64,000 bases of DNA from DASCOT01 sp965197275 (GCA_965197275.1 CBDAMQ010000027.1:1-64000), one strand, 5' to 3'. Shown: positions 1-10,173, counted from the first letter of the stretch. Notes: generated by a model from the sequence alone, not told the origin. Numbers and translations are program-made.

Positions 1-1
1 G

Positions 2-391
2 GGCCCCGAGCGCATCGCCGAGCTGGCCGAGAAACTCACCGACGAGGAACGTCGGGTGTTGCTGCGCGCCGGTACCGAGGCGCCGTTCTGTGGCGGCTTT
101 CTGGACAACAAGGAGACCGGCACCTACGTGTGTCGGCTCTGTGAGTTGCCGCTATACCGGTCCGACACCAAGTTCGAATCCGGGACCGGATGGCCGAGCT
201 TCAACGACCCGATCGATCCGGATCACGTGGCGGAGCACTCCGATCATAGTCACGGAATGATGCGCACCGAGATTCGTTGTGGGCGCTGCGCCAGTCATCT
301 CGGCCACGTGTTCGACGACGGTCCGCCGCCGACCGGCAAGCGGCACTGCCTGAACTCGGTGTCGATGACGTTCGTGCCGGACGACCGATAG
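2..391 (+). CDS. msrB: Peptide-methionine (R)-S-oxide reductase MsrB, 5' partial
   Basis: MsrB reduces methionine-R-sulfoxide in oxidised proteins, using a catalytic Cys and usually thioredoxin. The frame is open to the left edge, so the true start lies outside; the first ATG-like codon at 56 is internal, because conserved residues precede it. Family motifs seen are RAGTEAPFCGG, two zinc-binding CxxC pairs (CRLC and CGRC), SGTGWPSF, HLGHVFDDGPPPTGKRHC and the catalytic Cys within HCLNS. The length visible (129 residues) is nearly a whole MsrB. The TAG stop is itself part of the terminal inverted repeat of the adjoining mobile-like element, so insertion of that element may have redefined the last codons. 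Identity is secure. Confidence 0.93.
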   Translation, partial: GPERIAELAEKLTDEERRVLLRAGTEAPFCGGFLDNKETGTYVCRLCELPLYRSDTKFESGTGWPSFNDPIDPDHVAEHSDHSHGMMRTEIRCGRCASHLGHVFDDGPPPTGKRHCLNSVSMTFVPDDR

Positions 392-671
392 CAGGGTGCT
401 GAAGAACTCTGGCGGGTCTGGCGCGTGGGTCTTGCTGGCGAGATCAAGGAAGAGCGACGACGGCGATGCCAGGGCGCATCATCGAGGAGCTCTGACGCTG
501 AGGTCGCCAGCAACCCCCCACGCGCCCAAGGGGTTACGGCGTTGTGGGGCCATCTGCGACGTTGGTTGGCCCTCCTGGACGATACGACAAGCATCGCCTG
601 CGTCGTGCCGCCTTGCACCTGGCCCCACGACGCCGTAACCAGACCCACCAGAGTTCTTCAGCACCCTGCTA
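389..671. repeat. MITE-like element with 33-bp terminal inverted repeats and two internal hairpins
   Basis: Positions 389-421 and 639-671 are inverted copies (32 of 33 bases), beginning TAGCAGGGTGCTGAAGAA. Inside lie two further inverted pairs: about 422-441 with 505-524, and 532-552 with 620-640 (20 of 21). A single strand could fold as a closed stem with two internal arms. The 283-bp unit has no credible ORF. Such ends resemble insertion-sequence termini, so a non-autonomous element mobilised by a transposase elsewhere is the simplest reading (inference). No clear target duplication is seen. The left repeat supplies the msrB stop codon. Confidence 0.72.
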
Positions 672-749
672 GGGGACACTCGCGCTGCCGGGTCCGCGAC
701 AATCGATGAAATTGCGCGTCAATCGACACTCCCTCCCGGAGGTAACCGT

Positions 750-2294
750 GTGCGACCGACTCCCCGTGCTATGAGTCCGCGGTCGCGAAGTCTCGGCGTT
801 GCGCTGTCGGCCGGGTTGGTGCTCGTGACGACGGGCGGAGTGCGGGACGTCGCGCGGGCGGCGATCGCGGAGATCAACGTCGTTACGTTTCAGCTTCCGC
901 GGCCGCCGGATCCCTATCGTCACTTCGAGCCGTCGATTGCCGTCGACCCGGACGACGCTGACCGGGTCATGCTCGTTTCCAGCCGTCGGCGCGGCGACCC
1001 GTTCCGCAACCGTGACTACGCTTGGTTCAGCGGCGATGGCGGCGCCACCTGGAGTCGTCCGCAGTTCTACTTCAAGCACGCCTACCCGACGAGTGAGCAC
1101 GGGGCAGGGGATCCGGTCGTAGTCGCCGGGCGCGATGGCGCCTTCTACGCAACGTCGATGGCCTATCGGGTGATCGAGCGCGATGCGGGCACCGTGCGGC
1201 GCGATGGCCTGCTTCTGGCGAAGTGGGCCGGGCGCGACGCGGTGCTTGCGCAGCTGAGCGAGGTCGTCGCGTACGAGTGGCCAGTGTCGGGTGGCGACGC
1301 CGTCGACCAGAGCCTGCCGCCCGAGTACCAACTCGAGCCAATCGAGCCCGACTTCCACCAGGCGGCACTGCGACCCGAGCAGCTCGGCGCCGACAAAGAG
1401 TGGGTCGCGATCGATCGTTCGGGAGGCGCTCGTGACGGCTGGATCTACGTCGTATGGGATCCGACCGGCGGCGAACGCGGCCCGGCTCATATGGCTGTTT
1501 CGCGCGACGACGGCAAGTCGTTCGAGGTTCGTGCTCTGGACATCGCTCCAACCCAGCGGGGTCCCCGCACCCAGCAGGTCAAGATCCGCTCGGACGGAAC
1601 CGTAGACCTGGCCTGGGTGGATGCGCACCGCGAAGCAGTAGTGCATTCCTGGTCCGCGGATGGTGGATCGACCTGGTCGGACCCGATGGTCGTGCGGCGG
1701 ATCCGGCCGTTCGGCAGCGGGCCGTCGTACATCGACCAGATCTCCCTGACGACGCTGCCGTCGGGTGGCCTGGTGCTGTGCGGGATCGTCTTCCCCGACT
1801 GGCGCCCCGACGCGAGCTTCACGCCACCACGGGAGACGGCATACTGCGCCGCTTCGGCGGACGGTCGCATATGGCAACCAGCGACCCCGCTCGATCCGGA
1901 CGTCGCCGCCGGCACGCGGGTAGCGTTGCCTATCGTGACCGCCATGGAAGACGCGGTGTGGGCGACGGCGTATCGAATGACTGACGCGACGACGCAGCTC
2001 GTCCTGTACCGCTCGGCGAACGGCGGAGCGGACTGGGAACAGGCGACGATCCTGGCGGAGAGCGCAACGGGCTCGGACTCCATCCGCACCGTGGCCGGTT
2101 TGGCTCCGGTGGTCGTTGGCGACTATATGGGCCTTGCGGCTGCGCGAGGCCGATTGTACGCGGCCTATGTCCTGCCGTCCGCAGCCGGGCCGGATGCCGA
2201 GCCCGCTCTGTACGTTAGCCGCATCGACCTGGCCACCCAGCCCTCGACGCCCAGCGTTCAGCGTACCTACGAGGCGATGACCGCGGCCCGTTGA
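750..2294 (+). CDS. Secreted sialidase-fold (BNR/Asp-box) beta-propeller protein
   Basis: The 514-residue product begins with an Arg-rich N-region and a hydrophobic signal segment (about residues 14-38), so export is expected. Asp-box signatures of the S-x-D-x-G-x-T-W type recur: SGDGGATW near residue 94, SRDDGKSF near 250, SADGGSTW near 304 and SANGGADW near 420. This indicates a six-bladed sialidase-type propeller. The catalytic Arg triad of true sialidases was not recognised, so enzymatic activity is unproven; many such proteins bind or hydrolyse glycans. The GTG start at 750 follows GGAGG at 738-742 with 7-nt spacing; an in-frame ATG at 771 is the alternative. It lies alone, convergent with the next gene, and the 27-bp gap contains only a short GC hairpin without a T-run. 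Confidence 0.8.
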   Translation: MRPTPRAMSPRSRSLGVALSAGLVLVTTGGVRDVARAAIAEINVVTFQLPRPPDPYRHFEPSIAVDPDDADRVMLVSSRRRGDPFRNRDYAWFSGDGGATWSRPQFYFKHAYPTSEHGAGDPVVVAGRDGAFYATSMAYRVIERDAGTVRRDGLLLAKWAGRDAVLAQLSEVVAYEWPVSGGDAVDQSLPPEYQLEPIEPDFHQAALRPEQLGADKEWVAIDRSGGARDGWIYVVWDPTGGERGPAHMAVSRDDGKSFEVRALDIAPTQRGPRTQQVKIRSDGTVDLAWVDAHREAVVHSWSADGGSTWSDPMVVRRIRPFGSGPSYIDQISLTTLPSGGLVLCGIVFPDWRPDASFTPPRETAYCAASADGRIWQPATPLDPDVAAGTRVALPIVTAMEDAVWATAYRMTDATTQLVLYRSANGGADWEQATILAESATGSDSIRTVAGLAPVVVGDYMGLAAARGRLYAAYVLPSAAGPDAEPALYVSRIDLATQPSTPSVQRTYEAMTAAR

Positions 2295-2321
2295 TGGCCT
2301 GCCGCAAGTGTCGACGCCGCG

Positions 2322-3446
2322 CTACTGCGGCGAACTTACGACCAGTCCGTCGCGGTCTGGCAGATCGAGTGCGATGCCCCAGCCGCCGAAGACCTCGGTG
2401 ACGGCGAACCACAGCTCGTTGTTTCCCGGCTGCAGGGGTAGGTACACCGTGTCGTAGAAGCCCATGGTGCCGAGGAACCGGTAGTCGCGACTCCGGTACG
2501 GGTCGGCTGCGGACAGCAGCAGCCGACCGTTGAGGTACACGCGCACGTGATCGCTGAAGCCGAAGTGGGCCGGAACCGTTCGGGCCTCGTCGGAGTCGAT
2601 GGTGACGGCGGCAATGGCTGTGTTGTGATCGCGATCGACACCGGACAGACGCGCCAGGTTGGCGATGCCGCGTTCGCCGGCGTGAAGCGCACGCCAGCTG
2701 CCGGCAACATCCTGAGCTCCGATCTCGGTACGACCTTCGAGGGTCGAGTCGGCAAACGACGGTGACACACTCCAGGTGTCGACCACGGTTTCCGACACCG
2801 GCTCGGGGTCGGCGCCCACACCGACGAGCGTGGGCGAGTCGAGCTCGCGCACGGTGATGTTGGCGAAGCGTGCCGGCGACTGCCCAGAAGCGCCGATGGC
2901 CACTTGCCCGGCGCGCACCTCGTGGATCAGCTGCGGGATCACGAACACAGGCTCGTCGCTGTCCAGATAGACCTCGGCACGGCTGCCGGACACCACCAGC
3001 TTCATGTGCATCCAGCGATCGAACACCATTTCCATGGGCGCGTTGAAGCGCGGTCCGGCGTAGATCTGCCAGCCCGAGACCCCGTTGAACACCGGCGTGT
3101 ACTGCGATGCATCCGGGTTCCCCGACTGGTGCCCGCGGATGTAGAAATGCTCGGAGTTTCGTTCCTCGTCGCCACGGAAGTAGATGCCGGCGAATCCCTG
3201 AATCTCGGAAATCGCGATGTCGAGCTCGATGATGCCGTTCTTGAACGATTGGTCAGTCAGGACGGCTGTTCCGCGATCCAGGAACAGCGCGTCGCGACCA
3301 CGGAACGACTCGACGCGGTGCTCGACCGCATTGATCTCCCAGCGACTCAGATCGAACGGTTCGTTGGGTGAGCCAGCGCCGGCGGAAATCGGAGTGGCCA
3401 GCAACGCTACGGACGTCAATACGGTCGTGAGCTTGATCACGGTCAC
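2322..3446 (-). CDS. Secreted protein with concanavalin-like (LamG/DUF1080-type) domain
   Basis: The 374-residue product has a classical signal peptide (about residues 1-25). A jelly-roll-like domain (about 30-205) carries features typical of DUF1080/LamG folds, such as NGIIELDIA, GIYFRGDE and GQVAIGASG. The C-terminal half (about 215-374) looks like a second beta-sandwich, with DHVRVYLNGRLL followed by a section resembling glycosidase accessory domains. This suggests binding or processing of carbohydrate outside the cytoplasm, but no catalytic residues can be assigned. The GTG start overlaps the stop of the upstream AraC gene as GTGA, with GAGGAAA just before it, so translation is probably coupled and the regulator may control this gene. 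Confidence 0.7.
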   Translation of the reverse strand: MTVIKLTTVLTSVALLATPISAGAGSPNEPFDLSRWEINAVEHRVESFRGRDALFLDRGTAVLTDQSFKNGIIELDIAISEIQGFAGIYFRGDEERNSEHFYIRGHQSGNPDASQYTPVFNGVSGWQIYAGPRFNAPMEMVFDRWMHMKLVVSGSRAEVYLDSDEPVFVIPQLIHEVRAGQVAIGASGQSPARFANITVRELDSPTLVGVGADPEPVSETVVDTWSVSPSFADSTLEGRTEIGAQDVAGSWRALHAGERGIANLARLSGVDRDHNTAIAAVTIDSDEARTVPAHFGFSDHVRVYLNGRLLLSAADPYRSRDYRFLGTMGFYDTVYLPLQPGNNELWFAVTEVFGGWGIALDLPDRDGLVVSSPQ

Positions 3447-4414
3447 GCTTTCCTCTCGGGTTCTGAAGCGCTCTTCGGAGCGGGCTCTGAACGGGCCGTG
3501 GGAACCATAGCCGGTCCAGAGTCAGCCATTGGAGCGACGATGTCTTGAACGATTCGGACCCCGGAACGATCGACGTAGCGAGCGCCCGACGACCATGGAT
3601 CGCGGCGTCGCTCGGCGTGCAGCTGCCGCGGTGGCAGGCCGCTCAGGCGGCGAACCTCGCGCGTCAGATGCGCCTGATCGGCGAAGCCGTGGCGCGCCGC
3701 CAGGCTGCTCCAGCGAGGCTTGTCGGTTGCATCAGCCTGGCGGACGACGGCGCGAAACCGTTCGTGCCGCGCGTAGTCGCGCGGCGACAACCCGGACGAC
3801 TCGGCAACCACACGACGGAAGTGCCGCGGTGTCACTCCCAGGCCGTCTGCCACTTGCTGCAGGCGAGCTGGCTGTCGCGACGAGCGGACACTCCGGAGGC
3901 CGTTGTGAACCAGGACGCTAGTTCCGTCCGGCATGTCACGTCGACCCTGCTGACTTACGAAGTCCAGCAGGCAAGCGAGGCTCTCCTGTGAGGACCGCGT
4001 CGTGCGCAACAACTCGAGCAACGTCTTGCCGCGGTCGGGCTGTATCGCGGTGTAGTCGTCCAGCGCGTCGGTGTGGTCGCGCGGATCTGTCCCGAGAATC
4101 ATCCGCGACCACTCCGGGTGTATCCGCACCCCCTCCATGCGTCGCGAGGGCGACGGCAGGTAGCCCCGTGACTGGCGAACCGGGCCGATGAGCAGCAGCT
4201 CAGCGTCCTCCACCGTGCCGTGCTCGTCGCGCTGGCAGGCGAAGCACAGGCTCACGGCAGGCTCTGGAACGACGAGATAGCCGGGGTACGCGTCGACCCG
4301 CTGCGCGGGTGCGCGATGGAGCCATGCCACGTCGACAAGCCGCGCCAGGCTAGGCGGCGGTGTCCGCTCCCGATAGGCGCCGATCTGATGCACGGTCCGG
4401 TAGTCGTCGCTCAC
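3443..4414 (-). CDS. AraC-family transcriptional regulator
   Basis: The C-terminal half carries two helix-turn-helix motifs of the AraC/XylS type (LQQVADGLGVTPRHFRRV, then LAARHGFADQAHLTREVRR with GLPPRQ after it). The N-terminal part (YRERTPPPSLARLVDVAWLHR) resembles the ligand-sensing region common in AraC proteins that begin with a PPP-Leu segment. The GTG start at 4414, preceded by AGGAA, places this motif near the N-terminus. An ATG at 4492 is possible, while longer readings run over the divergent gene. It is translationally coupled to the downstream secreted lectin-like gene through a GTGA overlap, which makes that gene the likeliest target. The effector is unknown. Confidence 0.8.
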   Translation of the reverse strand: MSDDYRTVHQIGAYRERTPPPSLARLVDVAWLHRAPAQRVDAYPGYLVVPEPAVSLCFACQRDEHGTVEDAELLLIGPVRQSRGYLPSPSRRMEGVRIHPEWSRMILGTDPRDHTDALDDYTAIQPDRGKTLLELLRTTRSSQESLACLLDFVSQQGRRDMPDGTSVLVHNGLRSVRSSRQPARLQQVADGLGVTPRHFRRVVAESSGLSPRDYARHERFRAVVRQADATDKPRWSSLAARHGFADQAHLTREVRRLSGLPPRQLHAERRRDPWSSGARYVDRSGVRIVQDIVAPMADSGPAMVPTARSEPAPKSASEPERKA

Positions 4415-4642
4415 GGTTCCTGAGTGTCGAGGCCGGGGAGCACGACCTTGAACAAACAGTATGCCCCACCACACGATCGGACCGTCAGCCATCAATTGGA
4501 TCCGGTGGAGGCACTCCGGGCCGAGTGATGGAGGGTGCGGTGCCGGCGCGGTGAAACCTGCACCGTTCGCCTCGTATCCGGTACATTCCTGGGTGGAGGT
4601 GGCAGCGCACACGGCCATCTGACTGTCCCCGAGAAGCAGACC

Positions 4643-6088
4643 TTGCGACATACGCGTGTGTTGTCCCGGCTGCCGCTGGCCGCCCTCGCCCTTGCATCCT
4701 GCGCGACGCCGACCGATCTCGGGGCGCCCGAATCGACCCGCGAGGAGTCGCCACCGGCGCTCCCGCTCCCGGTCGAGGGTCGCCAGTCGACGTCGCACTG
4801 GCCGATGTTCCGGGGTCCCGCCACCTCCGGCGTTGCCGCCTCCGCCCGCCCGGCAATCGAATGGGATCTCCCGACCGGCCGGAATGTCCGCTGGACGACC
4901 GAGATCGGCGGCTACTCGCACTCCAGCCCAGTGATCTGGGGCGACACCGTGTATGTCGCCACGTCGATCGGCGGAGACCCGACCGCGGACGGGCGCCGGC
5001 AGGGTGCGCGCAACAACGCCATCGACGATCTCATCGAGCGGGACTGGAAGCTGCTGGCGCTGCGCCGTGAGGACGGCCGCGTCGTGTGGGAGCGCACGGC
5101 TCACCGCGGTGCCCCACGCGTGCGACGCCACGAAAAGGGGTCGCACGCCAACTCCACACCCGCGACCGATGGGCGCTACGTGGTCGCGGTCTTCAACTCC
5201 GAGGGACTGTTCTGCTGGACGGTCGACGGAGAGCTCGTCTGGAGCCGGGACCTGGGCCGCCTGGACCCCGGTTACTGGGGGCAGCCGGACAACAACTGGG
5301 GACACGCCACCTCGCCGCTCCTGTTCGAGGACCTAGTTATCATCCAGAGCGACGATTTTGCCGACTCCTTTGTGGCCGCGTACCGCCTGTCCGACGGCTC
5401 GGAGGCCTGGCGCGTGGCGCGCGACGAGCTTGCCACCTGGGCGACACCGGTCGTGCATGGCGAGGGCGACGACGCGGTGCTCATCACGCAGGGCGGCAAC
5501 CACGTGCGCGCTTACCGGGCGCGCACCGGGACCGAGCTCTGGAGTTTTGCCGACCGTGCCGAGGTCAAGGTGCCGTCGCCGTTCGTCGTCGGCCGGTTGC
5601 TGATCTTCACCGGCGGTGCCCCGGCCGGGCGGCCGATCTTCGCCATGGAGCTCGCGTCGACGCCTGCCGTCAGCGCGGCGACCGTCGCCGCCACGCCGGC
5701 GTTGCGGTGGACCATTCGGAGCGGCGGACCCTATACATCGACGCCGATCGCCTACCGCAACGTGCTGTACGTGACCCGCGATAACGGTGTATTCGGCGCC
5801 TACGAGATCGACACCGGTGCGCTCCTGTACCGGCAGCGGGTCGGCGGTGGCTTCAGCGCATCGCCTGTGGCCGCCGACGGCCGCCTGTACCTGAGCTCCG
5901 AGGACGGCGTCGTCCATGTCGTCGGCGCCGGTCGGGAGTTCGAGTTGCTGGCCGAAAACGAGATCGGCGAGCCGCTCTTCGCCACGCCGGCGATCTCCGG
6001 CGACCTCATGGTGCTGCGGACCCCGGGCCGTGTTGTCGGGGTGGCCGAGGCGCCCGCGGCAGTCTCGGCCGCGTTGCCCGTCGAGTGA
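4643..6088 (+). CDS. Lipoprotein with PQQ-like (BamB-type) beta-propeller
   Basis: Repeated PQQ-like blades are seen, e.g. WPMFRGPATSG, WTTEIGGYSHSSPVIWGDTVYVATS, SHANSTPATDGRYVVAV, WATPVVHGEG and YTSTPIAYRNVLYVTRDNG. Together they form an 8-blade-type propeller filling almost the whole protein. A signal with lipobox LASC places the lipidated Cys about 20 residues after the TTG at 4643; GTG 4658 and TTG 4661 are alternatives. An upstream ATG at 4535 would add an unlikely leader and overlap the divergent regulator. Proteins of this type (PQQ-binding-like, quinoprotein-like) often lack the cofactor. No dehydrogenase metal-site motif was recognised, so a structural or binding role is as likely as catalysis. 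Confidence 0.75.
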   Translation: MRHTRVLSRLPLAALALASCATPTDLGAPESTREESPPALPLPVEGRQSTSHWPMFRGPATSGVAASARPAIEWDLPTGRNVRWTTEIGGYSHSSPVIWGDTVYVATSIGGDPTADGRRQGARNNAIDDLIERDWKLLALRREDGRVVWERTAHRGAPRVRRHEKGSHANSTPATDGRYVVAVFNSEGLFCWTVDGELVWSRDLGRLDPGYWGQPDNNWGHATSPLLFEDLVIIQSDDFADSFVAAYRLSDGSEAWRVARDELATWATPVVHGEGDDAVLITQGGNHVRAYRARTGTELWSFADRAEVKVPSPFVVGRLLIFTGGAPAGRPIFAMELASTPAVSAATVAATPALRWTIRSGGPYTSTPIAYRNVLYVTRDNGVFGAYEIDTGALLYRQRVGGGFSASPVAADGRLYLSSEDGVVHVVGAGREFELLAENEIGEPLFATPAISGDLMVLRTPGRVVGVAEAPAAVSAALPVE

Positions 6089-6142
6089 GCGGTTTCACAG
6101 ACTATCCCGGCCAGATCCCAGCCCGTCTCGCGCCGTGAGAGC

Positions 6143-9141
6143 CTAGCGTCCTGTCGGCGCCTGCTCAGCCAGCTCGTCGAACCAGTTGAGCACCAGCGTC
6201 ACGTGGTCGATCGTGCTTTCCGGATCCTCACGGACGCCCGAGAACATCACGAAGCTCTGTCCGTCGGCGGTGACGTCATAGTCCTGCAGGCTGTAGGGGC
6301 CGAGTCGCATCCCGCCCGGGCCACCGATGAAGTCGCCCTCGAAGAGCGTCTCGGCGCGGCTCCACGTGAACGTCGGGGCATCGGTGTCGATCTGCACCAC
6401 ACCATCAGGCCCGCGCCCGTTCGGTAGAAGAGCTCGCTGCCGTCGCCGGACCATCGCGGTTGACCGCCGTCAGTGGTCGAGATCTGCCAGTTCCCCGATC
6501 CCTCGGGGAACGAACGAACCCAGATCGTCGAGCTCTCCGAGTCGGTCGCTCGATAGGCGAACCAGCGACGGTCAGGAGACAGAACCGCCTCGTCGGTGTA
6601 GCCGGCGTGCAGCTGTACCGGCGAGCCTGCGTCGCCGCCGAGCGACAGCTCCCAGGTGTCGATTTCGCTCTCCTGGTTCAGCTCCGAATAGATCAGGGAG
6701 TCCCGGTCACGCCAGGCGACGGGCCAGTTCGGGCGCTCGTTCTCGGTCATCCGCTCGATCTCTCCGGAGCCGTCGGCAAGCGTCCGGTAGATGTCCAGGG
6801 GGCCGTCGCGATCCGAAGCGAACGCCAGATACCGCCCATCCGGCGACCACACTGGCAGGCTGTCCATTCCGTCGTAGAACGTCAGCCGCGTCGGCAAGGT
6901 GCGTTCGATGTCGTAGCTCCACACATCGACGTTACCTTCACTCTCCACGCTCAGGGCGACGCGGCCTGCCTCCGGCGACCACAGCGGGCCGCCGTATAGC
7001 CCCGGTTCCTCCCACAGCGGGGTGGCCAGTCCCTGCCGATCTACCGTCACCAACCGGTAGGGTTGCGGGCGAGAGTCGCCTGTCAGGTAGGCCAGGGCTC
7101 CAAAGCTCGAGAAGCTGTAGTGGGCGCTGCCTTCCGAAGGGTTGGTGCGAACGCCCTGCGCGATGGGGACGACCGGGCCGGTCAGCTCCAGCCTGTCGGC
7201 GTCGAAAGGCGCCGCGAACAGGGTTGTGCCGTTGGCGTAGACGAGGTGGCCGGATGGTACGTAGCGGCCATCGAATCCACCCCGAACGAGGACCTTGCGC
7301 TGTTGCGTGCGTCGATCCAGCACCTCGATGTTGGCGCTGTCGAACCCCAGGCGACGGTCGTGGGAGGTGAACAGCACCGCGTTCCCGGCGGGCAGGACGT
7401 GGGCCCTTCGGTGCGTCACCTCGCGCGCCTCCGGATCGAGGCTCGTCAGTTCCTCCGAAGCTCCGCCGGTGGCTGATACGGTTACCAAACCACTGAAGCC
7501 GAGTGGTGCGTACACGATCGTGTCGTCGATGGACCAGCTGGCGCCCACCTTGTGGGTAACATGAACGGGCCCGATCGTCAGCGGCGTGCCGCCGCTGACC
7601 GGCACGCGCTTGAGCTCGGTATTGTCGAAGAAGCCCACCGACTGACCGTCGGGGGAGAAGAACGGATTGAACGCTGCTCCGGCGACGACGCGGACGCCCT
7701 CGGACTGGTCGAGCGAGCGGATGTAGAGTCCGCCATCGTCCGCGGCACTGTCGACGACGTATGCCAGCCGCCTACCGTCCGGGGACAGCGCGATACTGGA
7801 GCCGCGGCTGTCATACAGGCCGCCTTCCGTGAGTCGCACGTCCAGCCGCATGGACGAGCCGCCGCCCGCCGCATTGACTCCTGGCGAGGACCGAAGCGTT
7901 CGGCCGGCAAAGAAACCCACCAGCAGCAGGCCGACGACTCCCAAGGCCACCATCAGCATCCTCGGGATCGAAAACGGCGGTGCGTGCGCGTCAGCGCTCG
8001 CCGCGTCGCTGTAGGCCAGCGGCTCGCTGCCGGCCGACGGTACCTGTTGGGCGTCCTGCAGCTCGATGCGCGCATCGGCGACGTCGCGCAGCCGCCGGTC
8101 GGCGTCCTTGCGCAGGTACCGGTGCAGCAGGCTGCGTACCTCCTGCGGCGTTGCCGCCGGCAGGCGGCTCCAGTCCGGCTCCCGATCCAGGATCGCCGCC
8201 AGCGTGTCCACCAGCGTCGCGCCGGCGAAGGCCGGCGTCGCGGTGAGGGTCTCGTAGAGCACACACCCGAGAGCCCAGATATCGGTGCGCCTGTCGATTA
8301 CCTCGCCGCGCACCTGTTCGGGGCTCATGTACGGAGGTGTTCCGATCAGCGTCCCTTCCACCGTCAGTCTGGTGGGCCCGGTGCCTTCGGCGATCTCGGA
8401 GTCCAGCTCGACGCTCTTGGCGATGCCGAAGTCGAGTAGCTTGGCGCGCCCCTGAGGCGTGATCAGCACGTTGTCGGGTTTGAGGTCGCGATGCACGATG
8501 CCCTTGTCGTGTGCCGCCTCCAGCCCTTGTGCGATCTGCACGCACAGGTCGATCGCCTTGGCGACCGGCAGCGGCCCACGCGCCAGTTGCTGTCGCAGCG
8601 ACTCGCCTTCGACCAATTCGAGCACCAGGAAATCGACCGGCGTCTGTTGAGGCGCTGGCTGCCCCAGCCCGCTGGATGGGGGCGCTTGTGCGATGGCCTG
8701 CTCCACGGCGTGGACCGTCACGATGTTCGGGTGATTGAGCGCCGCGACCGCTTGTGCCTCCACCTTGAACCGCCGTCGAAGCTGCGTGTCGGCCGCCAGG
8801 TCGGGCGCCAGGAGCTTGATCGCCACATCGCGGCGTAGGCGCTCGTCCACAGCGCGGTACACCTCACCCATGCCACCGGCGCCGAGGGGGCCGGCGATCT
8901 CGTAGTGGTTGAGCTTGCAGCCGGGCTCGAGGGCATGCGCCCGGCCGGCGGTTCTGCTGGCCTCGTGGCCGGAGTCGCGTCTGACGGCGGGCTCGCCGGT
9001 CGTGTCCTGGCTCTCGCCGACCACGGTCGCTTCTTCGCCCTCGTCGATGGCGGCGGCAAGCAGACACGCCGGGCACAGACCACCCGGGGCAGTGGCGGCG
9101 AGCGCTGCACCACACCGGGGGCAGGAATCGGGCACGCGCAT
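6143..9141 (-). CDS. Eukaryotic-type Ser/Thr protein kinase with TolB-like propeller sensor (frameshifted near 3' end)
   Basis: Order of parts: N-terminal zinc ribbon (CPRCG then CPAC), kinase domain with glycine loop GAGGMGEVYRA, AIKLL Lys, HRDLKPDN catalytic loop, DFG and GTPPYMSPEQ activation segment, a transmembrane helix (MLMVALGVVGLLLVGFFAG), then an exported WD40/TolB-like propeller with repeated LSPDGRRLAY-type blades. It is probably a membrane receptor kinase that phosphorylates cytoplasmic targets in response to periplasmic signals. ATG 9141 puts the zinc ribbon at the N-terminus; ATG 9171 is an alternative. The main frame runs to 6247 with a nonsense tail. The expected family C-terminus (VVQIDTDAPTF... 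LNWFDEL) continues in another frame to 6143. The two join if 2 nt are removed from a GTG repeat at about 6395-6404. Confidence 0.82.
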
Positions 9142-9380
9142 CGAGCAAGCGTATCCGCGGGGTGCGGTCATGGCCACAGGCGGCACTGTTGCGCGCTGCG
9201 ATTCGACCTGCGTGATGCGATTCGACCGCCAACGAGGAAGCAGAGGACGGCGCGCGATGACACGCGCCATTCTCTGCGTGCGACGCCCGATTGGTGGGCC
9301 GCGCTGCAACGGGGATCCTCGATCGCCGGCGCGGATGCACCGGCGAAACCCGCCGGTCCGTCAGGCCGGCTCGGCACCGA

Positions 9381-10007
9381 TCATTCGGAGCCGCCGCTGA
9401 CGTTCAGCTCGAAGCTGGTGTTGAAGCCGAAGCTGGGGTTGAAGTCGACGTACGTCTGCGTCGAGGTGCCACGCGCCTTGCGGTAGCGCGGTCCGGTGCC
9501 ACCGGTGATCGCGCGGCTGAACGGTACGCCGAAGTCGGCCAGCTCGATCCCCTCCGTGACCAGGGTTTTGCGCCCCGGGTTGTCGGCATCGAGATCGAAG
9601 ATCTGCGTCGTGGCGACGACCGGGCCGCTCACCGCATCGGCATCCTGCAGGTGCCAGCCACGGCAGTACCAGGTACCGATCACCTGGTCGGGGAACTCCG
9701 GGCTGCCGTCGGCGTTGACGCCGCTAGTGGAGCCGTTGTCGTCGAAGGTGCCGGCCGGATAAATGTAGCCACGGATGATGAAGGGCGTGCCGTTGGCCGG
9801 AAACCCGGCACCGTTGGTCGCTCCCTCGAAGGAGAACGAGTTGCCGTCCATGGCGACGTCGTAGCGCAGCGTCTTCGCCGAGCGGTCGAGCTGACCGGTC
9901 TCGGATTGCGCTGTTGCGGTGGTGGCACAGGCCAGCATGGCCAGCGCCACGACCGCCACCATTCTGGTCGGAACCGCGAATTTGGTCGGATGCGCGAAGC
10001 GTGACAT
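9381..10007 (-). CDS. Secreted protein of unknown function
   Basis: The 208-residue product has a clear Sec signal ending near ATTATAQS. The mature part is rich in Gly, Asn and aromatic residues (GNSFSFEGATNGAGF, GTPFIIRGYIYPAGTF, IGTWYCRGWHL), suggesting a compact beta-barrel or beta-sandwich. It may be a dirigent/allene-oxide-cyclase-like barrel, but no motif allows a firm call. ATG 10007 is chosen because GGAGGAGG stands just upstream; the open frame extends further to 10145 but would place 46 residues before the signal peptide. It follows the ECF sigma gene on the same strand, so it may belong to that sigma factor's regulon or transcription unit (inference). Confidence 0.65.
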   Translation of the reverse strand: MSRFAHPTKFAVPTRMVAVVALAMLACATTATAQSETGQLDRSAKTLRYDVAMDGNSFSFEGATNGAGFPANGTPFIIRGYIYPAGTFDDNGSTSGVNADGSPEFPDQVIGTWYCRGWHLQDADAVSGPVVATTQIFDLDADNPGRKTLVTEGIELADFGVPFSRAITGGTGPRYRKARGTSTQTYVDFNPSFGFNTSFELNVSGGSE

Positions 10008-10173
10008 GGTGAAACCTCCTCCGCGCCAGCCGATCGAGGCCATCCTCGCTCTGGGTGCCGGCGCTCGATGGGTTCTAAAGCGGAGGTGCGCAAAGGTTAC
10101 GTGCGTCGGCGCGCGAGGCTGGTTCTGTCGGCCCAGGGCGCACATCGCCGCCCTGAACTGCGCGCGGCGGCCG

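Noticed and set aside
669..1877. 402-residue minus-strand frame
   Set aside because: It is antisense to the Asp-box gene, without motifs or a ribosome-binding site; high GC produces long shadow frames.
2309..2328. GC hairpin between two convergent genes as a terminator
   Set aside because: It has a six-base-pair stem with no T-run on either side.
4415..5305. N-terminal extension of the AraC frame
   Set aside because: It overlaps the divergent PQQ-propeller gene, lacks conservation and would precede the normal AraC N-terminus.
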